From Luteipulveratus flavus (lineage in GTDB: Bacteria; Actinomycetota; Actinomycetes; Actinomycetales; Dermatophilaceae), in NCBI RefSeq assembly GCF_029080175.1, contig NZ_JARFJC010000014.1: a DNA stretch of 64,000 nucleotides. One strand, given 5' to 3'. A program made the translations under genes and the position numbers. Below are positions 42,649 through 51,149 of the stretch, one piece after another. Below the pieces are notes generated by a model. The model was given only the letters and a program-made list of their open reading frames with translations, was not told the DNA's origin and did not search any database. Within the stretch, counting starts at the first letter, position 1. Each line of letters starts with the position of its first letter.

Positions 42649-43490
42649 GTGGCATGAAGCAGAGTCAGGTCGGGCAGGTGCCCGTGCACTACGTCGAGCA
42701 CGGCGACGGCATGCCGCTGCTGGTGCTGCACGGGGCGGGCGTCGACCACCGCGAGGTGGAGGCGTGCTTCGAGCCGGCGCTGGCGACGGTCGGGGGCTTC
42801 CGGCGCCTGTACCCCGATCTGCCCGGCATGAGTCGTACGCCCGCGCCGGCCTCGGTCGCGAGCGCCGACGACGTCCTGGACACGCTGGTCGGGTTCGCCG
42901 CCGACGTCGCCGGATCCGAGCCGGTGCTGCTGGCCGGCCACTCTGCGGGCGCGTACTACGCACGGGGCTTCGCCGCCCGGCAGCCGGACGCCGTCGCCGG
43001 GCTCGCCCTCGTCTGTCCCCTGCTACCCGAGGCGCGCGACATCCCGGAGCATCGTCCCGTGGTGGCGGCGGACCTGGGTGACGAGGAGTTCCGCGGCTAC
43101 TTCGTGCAGCAGACCCCGCAGATGCTGGACCGGTACGAGCGGTTCGTCGCGCCCGCGGCGGCGCTGGTCGATCCGGACGCCATGGAGCGGATCGGTGCGC
43201 GCTGGGACCTGACCATGCCGGACGCCGCCGGGTTCGACCGCCCGGTCCTGGTCGTGGCGGGCCGGCAGGACTCGACCGTCGGGTACGCCGCCGCAGCCGA
43301 CCTGGTCGAGGAGTACCCGCAGGCCACGGTCGCCGTCGTGGACGGCGCCGGCCACGCACTGCCCCACGAACGCCCCGACCTGCTGGCCGCCCTGCTCGTC
43401 GACTGGCTCACCCGCCGCCCCCTTCCCTTACGGCCTCGGCGGAGGCACGATGGAGGTCCCCCGCTGCACCCGGCCACGCTCCTGGCGTGA
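42645..43490 (+). CDS. Alpha/beta hydrolase
   Basis: 281 residues from the GTG overlapping the previous stop; an ATG at 42654 is possible. It has HGAGVDH (oxyanion), the nucleophile elbow GHSAGAYYA (Ser), the acid in VVAGRQDSTVGY and the catalytic His in GAGHALPHE. The last ~25 residues are Arg/Pro-rich and may be unstructured. The reaction is unknown. Confidence 0.8.
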   Translation: MSGMKQSQVGQVPVHYVEHGDGMPLLVLHGAGVDHREVEACFEPALATVGGFRRLYPDLPGMSRTPAPASVASADDVLDTLVGFAADVAGSEPVLLAGHSAGAYYARGFAARQPDAVAGLALVCPLLPEARDIPEHRPVVAADLGDEEFRGYFVQQTPQMLDRYERFVAPAAALVDPDAMERIGARWDLTMPDAAGFDRPVLVVAGRQDSTVGYAAAADLVEEYPQATVAVVDGAGHALPHERPDLLAALLVDWLTRRPLPLRPRRRHDGGPPLHPATLLA

Positions 43491-43518
43491 CTGGTCGGTT
43501 CCGGCCGTAGGAGCAGCG

Positions 43519-45303
43519 ATGAGCACGGACAGCCATACCCGTAGTGCCGATGCGCTGCGTACCCAGGACGACGTCTCCCCTCCGGGCCGCCGCGGCGGCC
43601 CCGTCGGAGCGATCGCGAGCTGGGCGGACGAACGGACGGGCACCGCCAAGGGCTTCCGCTACCTGATGCGCAAGGTCTTCCCCGACCACTGGTCCTTCAT
43701 GCTCGGCGAGATCGCCATGTACTCCCTGGTGATCCTGCTGCTGACGGGCACCTTCCTGACCTTCTGGTACGTCCCGAGCGCCGGCGAGACGGTCTACAAC
43801 GGCAGCTACGAGCCGCTGAAGGGGATCTCGATGTCGCAGGCGTACGCCTCGACCGTCGACATCTCCTACGAGGTACGCGGCGGGCTGATCGTGCGACAGA
43901 TCCATCACTGGGCCGCCCTGTTCTTCCTGGCCGCGATCCTGGTGCACATGTGCCGGGTGTTCTTCACCGGCGCGTTCCGCAAGCCGCGCGAGATCAACTG
44001 GATCATCGGTCTGACGCTGCTGATGCTGTCGATGATCGAGGGGTTCGCCGGCTACTCGCTGCCGGACGACCTGCTGTCGGGCACCGGGCTGCGGGCGGCG
44101 CAGGGGTTCATGCTCTCGATCCCGGTGCTGGGGTCCTACATCTCGTACGCGGTGTTCGGCGGCGGGTTCCCCGGAGAGGCGCTCATCCCCCGCCTGTTCA
44201 CCGTCCACGTGCTCCTGCTGCCGGCGATCATCGTCGCCCTGTTCACCGCGCACATCATCCTGGTCATCGTCCACAAGCACACCCAGTACCCGGGGCCGGG
44301 GCGGAGCGAGAAGAACGTCGTCGGCTTCCCGATGATGCCGGTCTACATCGCCAAGGCCGGTGGGTTCTTCTTCGTGGTCTTCGGCATCACGGCGCTGGTG
44401 GCCGGCCTGGTCACGATCAACCCGATCTGGGCGTACGGGCCGTACGAGCCGACGCAGGTCACGGCCGGCTCGCAGCCCGACTGGTACATGGGCTTCGCCG
44501 ACGGAGCGCTACGGCTGCTCCCCGGCTTCCTGGAGTTCGACCTGCTCGGACGCACCTGGAGCTTCAACATCTTCCTCGGCGCCATCGCGCTGATCCCGGT
44601 GCTGTTCACCATCGCCGGCGCCTACCCGTTCCTGGAGGCGTGGATCACCGGCGACAAGCGCGAGCACCACATCCTGGACCGTCCCCGCAACGCGCCGACC
44701 CGGACCGCTCTCGGGATGGCCGCGCTGAGCTTCTACGTCGTGCTCTTCTTCGCCTCGGCCAACGACATCATGGCGATCAAGCTGCACCTGTCGATCAACG
44801 ACGTGGCCAACCTGATGCGGCTGAGCTGCCTGGTGCTGCCGCCGCTGGTGTTCTGGGTGACCAAGCGCCTCTGCCTGAGCCTGCAGCGGCGCGACCGCGA
44901 GCTGGTGCTTCACGGCCGCGAGACCGGTCGCATCGTCCGGACGGCGGACGGCCGGTTCTTCGAGGCGCACGAGCCCCTGGACGAGTACACCCGGTGGCGT
45001 CTGGTGGCGTTCGAGTCGAACCGCCCGCTGGAGCTGTCCGCGGGCAGCGACGGCAACGGCGTCCGTCGGGCCGGCTCGGCCAAGCAGCGACTGCGCGCGG
45101 CGCTGTCCGGCTTCTGGTTCACCGACCGCGTCGACGCGGTGACCCCGGCCGAGCTGGCCGCGGCGCACCACCACGGCGAGTACGAGGCGCTCGAGGCGGC
45201 CGCCGTCGAGGACAGCCACCCGCAGGAGTTCGGCGGCCAGCTGCACGGCGGCGCCGAGGAGGTCGGCACGAGCCACGCGTATGGCGACCACGAGCCGCGC
45301 TGA
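43519..45303 (+). CDS. qcrB: Cytochrome bc1 complex cytochrome b subunit (QcrB), orphan copy
   Basis: 594 residues. Eight or more membrane segments; paired haem-ligating histidines in IHHWAALFF...VHMCRVF and TVHVLLL...FTAHI; the quinol-site motif reads PDWY (PDWYMGF), as in actinobacterial QcrB. A hydrophilic C-terminal extension of about 130 residues follows. No qcrA or qcrC is adjacent, unlike the usual ctaE-qcrCAB operon, so this is a stand-alone, probably second, copy. The start is supported by TAGGAG upstream. Confidence 0.9.
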   Translation: MSTDSHTRSADALRTQDDVSPPGRRGGPVGAIASWADERTGTAKGFRYLMRKVFPDHWSFMLGEIAMYSLVILLLTGTFLTFWYVPSAGETVYNGSYEPLKGISMSQAYASTVDISYEVRGGLIVRQIHHWAALFFLAAILVHMCRVFFTGAFRKPREINWIIGLTLLMLSMIEGFAGYSLPDDLLSGTGLRAAQGFMLSIPVLGSYISYAVFGGGFPGEALIPRLFTVHVLLLPAIIVALFTAHIILVIVHKHTQYPGPGRSEKNVVGFPMMPVYIAKAGGFFFVVFGITALVAGLVTINPIWAYGPYEPTQVTAGSQPDWYMGFADGALRLLPGFLEFDLLGRTWSFNIFLGAIALIPVLFTIAGAYPFLEAWITGDKREHHILDRPRNAPTRTALGMAALSFYVVLFFASANDIMAIKLHLSINDVANLMRLSCLVLPPLVFWVTKRLCLSLQRRDRELVLHGRETGRIVRTADGRFFEAHEPLDEYTRWRLVAFESNRPLELSAGSDGNGVRRAGSAKQRLRAALSGFWFTDRVDAVTPAELAAAHHHGEYEALEAAAVEDSHPQEFGGQLHGGAEEVGTSHAYGDHEPR

Positions 45304-45319
45304 CCTGGCCGGCGGCTCG

Positions 45320-45784
45320 CTAGCAGCAGGACGCAGGGGCGCTCGCCGTGACCTCGACGCTCTCCTGGGTGCCGCAGCACCCCGCCGCCTGCTCGGTGTC
45401 CTGCGCGCGGAAGGTGGGGCTGTCGGCCAGCACGGTGTAGATCTCCCAGGCCTCGCCGTCGGGGGCGCCCTGGACCCAGAACTTGTCCTGCTGGGCGTAG
45501 CAGCAGGTGGTGCCACGCTCGTCGACGGTGGCCATGCCGTGCGTGGCCAGGCGGGTCTGCTCCACATCGACGGTGCCGGTGTCGGCGACCTCGACGCCGA
45601 GGTGGTTGATCGAGCCGCCCTGACCGGGGTTCTCCATCAGCACCAGCTTCAGGGCGGGGTCCTCGACCACGAAGTTGGCGTAGCCGGGGCGGGTCTTGGC
45701 CGGCTCGACGCCGAAGAGGCGGGAGTAGAAGCCGATCGAGGCCTGCAGGTCGTCGACGTTGAGGGCGAGCTGGACGCGGGACAT
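45320..45784 (-). CDS. arsI: ArsI/CadI-family vicinal-oxygen-chelate protein
   Basis: 154 residues. VOC fold (SRVQLALNVDDLQASIGFY start); metal ligands His61 (INHLGVEV) and Glu114 (WEIYTVL); vicinal Cys94-Cys95 in TTCCYAQQDKFWV, the C-As lyase ArsI signature that binds trivalent organoarsenicals. The C-terminal tail adds Cys136-137 and terminal Cys153-154. It is divergent from arsR. It could degrade methylarsenite or bind heavy metal as CadI does. Confidence 0.85.
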   Translation of the reverse strand: MSRVQLALNVDDLQASIGFYSRLFGVEPAKTRPGYANFVVEDPALKLVLMENPGQGGSINHLGVEVADTGTVDVEQTRLATHGMATVDERGTTCCYAQQDKFWVQGAPDGEAWEIYTVLADSPTFRAQDTEQAAGCCGTQESVEVTASAPASCC

Positions 45785-45866
45785 GGGATGTGACCTCCGG
45801 CTAGACATTGATGTGTGTCGATGCCTGACGTTGCCACCGTGTATCGGCGTCTGTCAATATTTACAT
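45785..45866. promoter_or_regulatory. Divergent arsI/arsR promoter region with ArsR-type operator
   Basis: The 82-bp gap is A/T-rich compared with neighbours. It contains imperfect inverted motifs ATTGATG and TCGATG near 45805-45822 and GTCAATATTTACATAT near the arsR start. These resemble half-sites bound by ArsR repressors. The exact operator is not defined. Confidence 0.5.
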
Positions 45867-46226
45867 ATGTCGAAGTCTTCACTGGAGCTGACACCCGTGC
45901 AGGCGGTCGCCTGCTGCTCACCGGTCACCCGGGAGCCGTTGTCGGCGCAGCAGGCGGAGACGGTCATGCCGCTGATGAAGGCGATCGCGGACCCGGTCCG
46001 GCTGCGGCTGCTGTCCCTGGTGGCCTCGCACAGCGACGGGGAGGCGTGCGTCTGCGACCTGAACGACGCGTTCGAGCTGTCCCAGCCCACCATCAGCCAC
46101 CACCTCAAGCAGCTGCACGAAGCCGGCCTGCTGGACCGCGAGAAGCGCGGGGTGTGGGTGTACTACCGCATCAACGCCGGCGCGCTCGGTGACCTGGTCC
46201 GCGTCCTCGGCGGCGTCGCACCGTGA
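45867..46226 (+). CDS. arsR: ArsR-family arsenic/metal-responsive repressor
   Basis: 119 residues. Winged helix with recognition helix SQPTISHHLKQL and a metal site including ACVCDL (Cys61, Cys63) and the N-terminal Cys16-Cys17. In actinobacterial ArsR proteins such cysteines bind As(III). It is divergent from arsI, and its stop overlaps the aquaporin start (GTGA). Confidence 0.9.
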   Translation: MSKSSLELTPVQAVACCSPVTREPLSAQQAETVMPLMKAIADPVRLRLLSLVASHSDGEACVCDLNDAFELSQPTISHHLKQLHEAGLLDREKRGVWVYYRINAGALGDLVRVLGGVAP

Positions 46227-46936
46227 CCGCGCTGCACCGCCGGCTGGTCGCCGAGGCCGTCGGCACCGGCGTCCTCGTCGCCGCCGTGATCGGGTCGGGG
46301 ATCGCGGCCACCCGGCTCTCGCCGGGCGACGTCGGGCTGCAGCTGCTGGAGAACAGCCTGGCGACCGGCGCCGTCCTCGTCGCGCTGATCCTGGCGCTCC
46401 AGCCGGTCTCGGCCGCGTTCAACCCGGTCGTGACACTGCTCGACCGGGTCACCGGCGCGATCGACACCCCCGCCGCGATCGGCCTGATCGGCGCCCAGGT
46501 GCTCGGCGGCGCGGCCGGTGCCCTCGTCGCCAACCTCATGTTCGACCTGCCCGCCGTCAGCATCGCCGCTCATCACCGGGCCACCGGCGGACACCTGCTC
46601 GGCGAGGTCGTCGCCACCGCCGGGCTGGTCCTGGTCATCGGCGGAGCGACCCGCGGAGGACGCGGCGACAAGGTCGCGTACGCGGTGGCCGGCTACATCG
46701 TCGGCGCGTACTGGTTCACCAGCTCGACCAGCTTCGCCAACCCCGCCGTGACCATCGCCCGCACCCTGTCCGACACCTTCGCCGGGATCGCTCCCGCCTC
46801 GGTGGTCCCGTACGTCCTGGCCCAGCTGGTCGGCGGTGCGGCCGCCCTGGGCCTGCTGTCCGTGCTGTACCCGACCCGCACCCCCGCCGGGGAGTCCGCC
46901 GCCGCCCAGACCGTCGCCGAGGAGACCGTCGCATGA
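46223..46936 (+). CDS. aqpS: Aquaporin-like channel (AqpS/GlpF-type) in the ars operon
   Basis: 237 residues, six membrane helices with two half-helix loops. The first NPA-type motif reads FNPVV, the second FANPAVT. Aquaglyceroporins in ars operons pass As(III)/methylarsenite along a gradient after ArsC reduces arsenate. Overlaps arsR (GTGA) and arsC (ATGA). The substitution in the first NPA box could widen selectivity. Confidence 0.85.
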   Translation: MTALHRRLVAEAVGTGVLVAAVIGSGIAATRLSPGDVGLQLLENSLATGAVLVALILALQPVSAAFNPVVTLLDRVTGAIDTPAAIGLIGAQVLGGAAGALVANLMFDLPAVSIAAHHRATGGHLLGEVVATAGLVLVIGGATRGGRGDKVAYAVAGYIVGAYWFTSSTSFANPAVTIARTLSDTFAGIAPASVVPYVLAQLVGGAAALGLLSVLYPTRTPAGESAAAQTVAEETVA

Positions 46937-47349
46937 CCCGCCCGACCGTGCTGTTCGTCTGCGTCCACAACGCCGGCCGCTCCCAGATGGCCGCCGCCTA
47001 CCTCCATCACCTGGCCGGCGACCGGGTCCAGGTCCTGTCCGCCGGCTCCCAGCCCGCCGAGGAGATCAACCCCGTCGCCGCCCAGGCCATGGCCGAGGAC
47101 GGCATCGACATCACCGGCGAGACCCCCACCCGGCTGGCCGACGACACCGTGCGGCAGGCAGACGTCGTCATCACGATGGGCTGCGGTGACACCTGCCCCT
47201 TCTACCCCGGCAAGCGCTACGAGGACTGGGTGCTGGACGACCCCGCCGGCCAGGACCTGTCCGTCGTCCGCGGCATCCGCGACCAGATCAAGGCCCGCGT
47301 CCAGGCTCTGGTCGAGCAGCTCACCACCGACACCGCACCGGCACCCTGA
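46933..47349 (+). CDS. arsC: Arsenate reductase, LMW-phosphatase fold
   Basis: 138 residues. The P-loop CVHNAGRSQ (C-x5-R) follows FV in the first strand; the redox cysteines lie in MGCGDTCPFYPGKRYEDW, and the product helix ends with EEINPVAAQAMAEDGID. It reduces arsenate with thioredoxin or mycoredoxin/mycothiol. The operon arsR-aqpS-arsC is complete here. Confidence 0.9.
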   Translation: MTRPTVLFVCVHNAGRSQMAAAYLHHLAGDRVQVLSAGSQPAEEINPVAAQAMAEDGIDITGETPTRLADDTVRQADVVITMGCGDTCPFYPGKRYEDWVLDDPAGQDLSVVRGIRDQIKARVQALVEQLTTDTAPAP

Positions 47350-47368
47350 CCGGCGGCCGGCCGCCGGC

Positions 47369-47806
47369 TCAGCCCTTCCTCAGCTCCTCGGCGAGCATCA
47401 CGATGATGCCGCTCGGGCCGCGCACGTAGGTGAGCTTGTAGACGTCCTCGTACGTCGCCACGCCCCGCAGCGGGTGGCAGCCGTGCTTCGCCGCGATCGC
47501 CAGGGCCTCGTCGATGTCGTCCACCGAGAACGCCACCCGGTGCATCCCGATCTCGTTGGGCCGCGTCGGGTCCGTCTCGATCGCGTCGGGGTGGAGGTAC
47601 TCGAACAGCTCAAGACGACCGTGGCCGTCCGGGGTCTGGAGCATGGCGATCTTGGCGTGGTTGCCGTCGAGGCCGACCGCGGTGTCGGTCCACTCCCCAC
47701 TGACCTCGTCGCGGCCGAGCACGGTCAGCCCGAGGTCGGTGAAGAAGGCGATCGTCTCATCCAGGTCGCGGACGGCGATGGCGACGTTCTCGAGCTTGAT
47801 GGGCAT
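47369..47806 (-). CDS. VOC-family (glyoxalase/bleomycin-resistance-type) protein
   Basis: 145 residues with two VOC motifs: VAIAVRDLDETIAFFTDLGL and RVAFSVDDIDEALAIA, and metal-ligand candidates in LELFEYL and the GPSGIIVMLAEE ending. The substrate is not known. It is convergent with arsC across 19 bp and not obviously related to arsenic. Confidence 0.8.
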   Translation of the reverse strand: MPIKLENVAIAVRDLDETIAFFTDLGLTVLGRDEVSGEWTDTAVGLDGNHAKIAMLQTPDGHGRLELFEYLHPDAIETDPTRPNEIGMHRVAFSVDDIDEALAIAAKHGCHPLRGVATYEDVYKLTYVRGPSGIIVMLAEELRKG

Positions 47807-47983
47807 GGGTGCAGCTCCCTGTCGTGGCGTTCGTGGACGCGGGCCCGGCGGCCCGCTCGTACTCGTGGGACGAAGCCGCCGCGCCGATCTCGACATCCTG
47901 ACCCGCCCTGGTCGGCGCGGACGGCTCACCGACCATGATGGTGAGTCGTCCGCACGATGAGTCGCAGACCTCAGGAGCAGACG

Positions 47984-48907
47984 ATGACGGACCACTCCCA
48001 GACGCCGCCGCCCGGCGGCACCTTCACCCTCGCCGGTCGGCCGGTCCCGCGGATCGGGTACGGCATGGGCCAGCTGACCCGGCGTGCGGCGGCCGGTGGC
48101 GCCTCCGGCGTCGAGGACGCCGTCGCGCTGCTGCGCCGGGCGTACGACCTGGGTGTACGCCACTTCGACACGGCGCAGTTCTACGGCGGCGGACTGGCGA
48201 ACTCCCTTCTGCGTCAGGCGTTCTCGGCGCAGCGCGACGAGATCGTCCTGGCGACCAAGGCGGGCGCGGCCCCGAGCGACGGCCCCATGCCGCTGACCGC
48301 CGCGCAACGACCGCACGAGCTGCGCGCCGCCGTCGAGGACAACCTCGCCACGCTGGGCACCGACCGCCTCGACGTGGTCAACCTACGTCGCATGGACTTC
48401 CTGCCGGGCCTGATCGCCGAGGGCGACCAGGTGGTGCCGCTGCAGGCCCAGCTGGCCGAGCTGGTCGCGCTTCGGGAGGAGGGCAAGGTCGTCGGGATCG
48501 GCATCAGCCACATCACGCTGGAGCAGCTGCAGGCGGCCGTGCCGGTCGGCCTCGCGTGCGTGCAGAACATCTACCACCTGCTCGGTCGCGCCGACGAGCC
48601 GCTGCTGGACCTGTGCCGTACCCACGACATCGCCTGGATCCCGTACTTCCCGCTCGGCGGCGGGGGCGCGTACGCGGACATCCCGAAGGTCACCGACGAC
48701 CCCGTGGTGCGGGAGGTCGCCCAGGCACTCGGCGCCACCCCCACCCAAGTGGGGCTCGCCTGGCAGCTGCAGCACGCCCCGATCACCATGCTGATCCCCG
48801 GCACCGGCAGCGTCGACCACCTCCTGGAGAACACCGCCGCCGGTGAGCTGGTCATCCCGGCGGACGCCATGGCCCGCCTGGACGCCCTCGCCCCGCCGGC
48901 CGGCTGA
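47984..48907 (+). CDS. Aldo/keto reductase
   Basis: 307 residues of TIM-barrel AKR type: RIGYGMGQL start, DTAQFYGGGL (catalytic Asp-Tyr), LATKAGA (Lys), and NLRRMDFLPG region; the NADP-binding tail includes VGLAWQLQHAPITMLIPGTGS. The ATG at 47984 has AGGAG 7 bases upstream; an upstream ATG at 47957 is less likely. A 40-bp palindrome follows the stop. Confidence 0.85.
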   Translation: MTDHSQTPPPGGTFTLAGRPVPRIGYGMGQLTRRAAAGGASGVEDAVALLRRAYDLGVRHFDTAQFYGGGLANSLLRQAFSAQRDEIVLATKAGAAPSDGPMPLTAAQRPHELRAAVEDNLATLGTDRLDVVNLRRMDFLPGLIAEGDQVVPLQAQLAELVALREEGKVVGIGISHITLEQLQAAVPVGLACVQNIYHLLGRADEPLLDLCRTHDIAWIPYFPLGGGGAYADIPKVTDDPVVREVAQALGATPTQVGLAWQLQHAPITMLIPGTGSVDHLLENTAAGELVIPADAMARLDALAPPAG

Positions 48908-48922
48908 CCAGCCACCCTCGGT

Positions 48923-48962
48923 GGTGGTCAGGACGTGAGGTATGGCTCCCGGTCGGACCACC
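48923..48962. repeat. 40-bp palindromic element, copy 1
   Basis: Ends GGTGGTCA and GGACCACC, core TGAGGTATGGCTCC. It has the same length and plan as 56487-56526 and also lies 15 bases after a stop codon of a rightward gene. It forms an imperfect hairpin. Confidence 0.65.
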
Positions 48963-49041
48963 AGAACACGCCGCGGGGCGAGGCCGAGGTAGGGCCGTCC
49001 GACGGAGGCCGGTGTCGTCGTTGCCACCTACGGTCGGGCGC

Positions 49042-49875
49042 ATGAGGTTCGGACTGGAGCTGCCGTGCGGCGGCGAGCACCTGTCCGCCACGGACATCGT
49101 CGCCATGGCGGTCGCCGCCGAGCGCGCAGGCTGGGACGGCGTGTTCCTCGAGGACTATCTCGTCTACTACCGCGGCGAGGACCCACCGACGTACGACCCG
49201 TGGGTGCTGCTCACCGCGGTCGCCGCGCGCACCGAACGACTGTGGCTCGGCACCACGGTCTCGGGTCTGCTCGCGCGCGATCCGGTCAAGCTCGCCCGGG
49301 AAGCGGCGACGCTCGACGCCCTCGCGCCCGGCCGGGTCGTGCTCGGCGTCGGGCTGGGCGACCCCCAGGACCGCGGCGTTCACGTCGGCGACGACCTCGG
49401 GGTGAGCGGACCCAAGGGCAGGGCGATGGACCGGCGGCTCGACCTGCTGCTGGACCTGCTGGCGGGTACGCCCGTACCGGCTCGCGACGGCGAACCCCCG
49501 GTGACGTTCCGGCCGGCGTCCGGGCGCGTCCGGGTGTGGGTCGGCGGGAGCACGCAAGCCCGGGCCGTCCATCGCCGGGCGGCGAAGGCCCACGGCGTCG
49601 TCCCGTACAAGCTGACGGACGTCGAGCAGTGGAGCGACTTCACCCGCGAGGACGTCGAGCGGCTCGCGGCGGCCGTTGCGGCCCACCGGGACTCGGGCAC
49701 CTCGGGGTACGACATCGCCGTCGGCGGTCGCGCCCGCCTGGCCGACCTCGACCAGGAGCGGGCCGCCGTCTCGGAGGCGAGGAACGGCGGCGCGACCTGG
49801 TGGCTGGAGTTCGTCCATCCCGCGTCGCCCGCTGAGATGATCGACCACATCGCGACCGGACCGCTCGAGGAGTGA
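49042..49875 (+). CDS. LLM-class flavin/F420-dependent oxidoreductase
   Basis: 277 residues of luciferase-like TIM barrel: FGLELPCG start, ERAGWDGVFLEDYL, TAVAARTERLWLGTTVS, LARDPVKLAREAATLDALAPGRVVLGVGLG in sequence, which bind the flavin or F420. The ATG at 49042 matches the family start. It is followed 9 bp later by a YciI-like gene. Confidence 0.85.
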   Translation: MRFGLELPCGGEHLSATDIVAMAVAAERAGWDGVFLEDYLVYYRGEDPPTYDPWVLLTAVAARTERLWLGTTVSGLLARDPVKLAREAATLDALAPGRVVLGVGLGDPQDRGVHVGDDLGVSGPKGRAMDRRLDLLLDLLAGTPVPARDGEPPVTFRPASGRVRVWVGGSTQARAVHRRAAKAHGVVPYKLTDVEQWSDFTREDVERLAAAVAAHRDSGTSGYDIAVGGRARLADLDQERAAVSEARNGGATWWLEFVHPASPAEMIDHIATGPLEE

Positions 49876-49884
49876 CGCCCACGC

Positions 49885-50457
49885 ATGACCGACTTTCTCG
49901 TCCTCAGCCGGGCCACCGCACAGGCGGCGACCTCCGACGACGACGCCGGGCTGACCGAACGCCACTGGTCCTACATGGACGGCTACGCCGACCGCCTGAC
50001 CGCCCGCGGCCCGCTGCTCGGACCGGACCGGGAGACCTGGGCAGGGAGCGTCCACGTCGTCGGGCTGCCGGACGCGGCGGCCACGCGGGCGTTCGTCGAG
50101 CAGGAGCCGTACCAGGGCGCCGGCGCGTACGCCGACCACTCGATCTGGCGGTTCACGAACCTGCTCGGCCGCACGATGTGGGACTTCCCGGGAGCCGCCG
50201 ACGAGCCGCGGTTCTTCCTCGTCGGCCTCGCGGGTCCGACCGCGCCGCAGCGGGCCGCGCCGACGCCGTCCGATGCGCTCCAGAAGCGGCTGATCGTGCA
50301 CGGGCAGCTGCACGACGCCGACCTCGACACCCCGGTCGGCGTGGCCCTCGCGGTGCAGGCCGCAGGGCGGCGCGAGCTGGACGCGCTGCTGGCCGATCAG
50401 CTGGCCGGGTACGACGAGATCGAGGTCCACGACTGGGAGTTCGGCGGCCGTCGCTGA
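49885..50457 (+). CDS. YciI-like domain protein (possibly duplicated)
   Basis: 190 residues. The first half (DFLVLSRATAQAATSDDD to HWSYMDGYADRLTARGPLLG, VHVVGLPDAAATRAFVEQEPYQGAGAYAD, WRF) is a clear YCII-related fold; the second half (KRLIVHGQLHDADLDTP) could be a degraded second unit. Function is unknown. Same direction as the LLM oxidoreductase, likely one operon. Confidence 0.7.
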   Translation: MTDFLVLSRATAQAATSDDDAGLTERHWSYMDGYADRLTARGPLLGPDRETWAGSVHVVGLPDAAATRAFVEQEPYQGAGAYADHSIWRFTNLLGRTMWDFPGAADEPRFFLVGLAGPTAPQRAAPTPSDALQKRLIVHGQLHDADLDTPVGVALAVQAAGRRELDALLADQLAGYDEIEVHDWEFGGRR

Positions 50458-50612
50458 GGCCCGTCCGGCTGCGAGCAGCCGCGCCCAGGACCGTCCTCCT
50501 TCGGGTGCCGCGCTCGGCGAGGTCACCCCTGTGCGGGAGGGCACCCCCGTACCAGAGGGAGGTGTGTGCGTCGCCGCCGCGCGCGACGGTGGTGTCGAAG
50601 AGGGAGGCACAC

Positions 50613-51092
50613 ATGCAACCGAGCACGACCACGACCGCCGTCACCGGCACCGACTCCACCGGCACCCGCACCGACCGGCCCGCGCCCACTCAGCACGTTG
50701 CCACGCGCGTCCGGCGGGTCGCGATGTTCCTGGGGGTGTGGAGCGGGGGCTTCGCGGTGGTGCACCTGGCCTGGGCGGCGGGCTGGCGGTGGGGCGTGCC
50801 GTCGGACGCCGCGCCGATCGCCGACCGCCCGTTCTTCCTGGCGTACGACATGGTCGCCGGGCTGCTGATGCTCGCCTCGGCGGCGGTGTGCATCCCGTTC
50901 TGGCGTGGTCACGCCAGAACGCTGTGGCGTCGCGCGACTCTCGTGGGAGCGGTGCTCGCGCTCCTGCGCGGCGTCCCGGCCCTGGTCTTCGACGTCACCT
51001 CGGGCACGTACGGCGTGGTCAGCTTCGGCGCCGACGTGTGGTTCACCGTGGCGGGTGTCGCCGGGCTCGCCCTGCTGCGCTGGTCCCGCTGA
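50613..51092 (+). CDS. Integral membrane protein (DUF3995-like)
   Basis: 159 residues. A Thr-rich N-terminal tail is followed by four membrane segments, including FAVVHLAWAAGWRWG, close to the DUF3995 pattern. Function is unknown. AGGGAGG precedes the ATG. The upstream frame open further left is noise. Confidence 0.65.
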   Translation: MQPSTTTTAVTGTDSTGTRTDRPAPTQHVATRVRRVAMFLGVWSGGFAVVHLAWAAGWRWGVPSDAAPIADRPFFLAYDMVAGLLMLASAAVCIPFWRGHARTLWRRATLVGAVLALLRGVPALVFDVTSGTYGVVSFGADVWFTVAGVAGLALLRWSR

Positions 51093-51149
51093 CCATCGGG
51101 CCCCGTCGAGGGCGGGTCTCGGCGATACGGCGGGCGCCGGCACCTGCGG

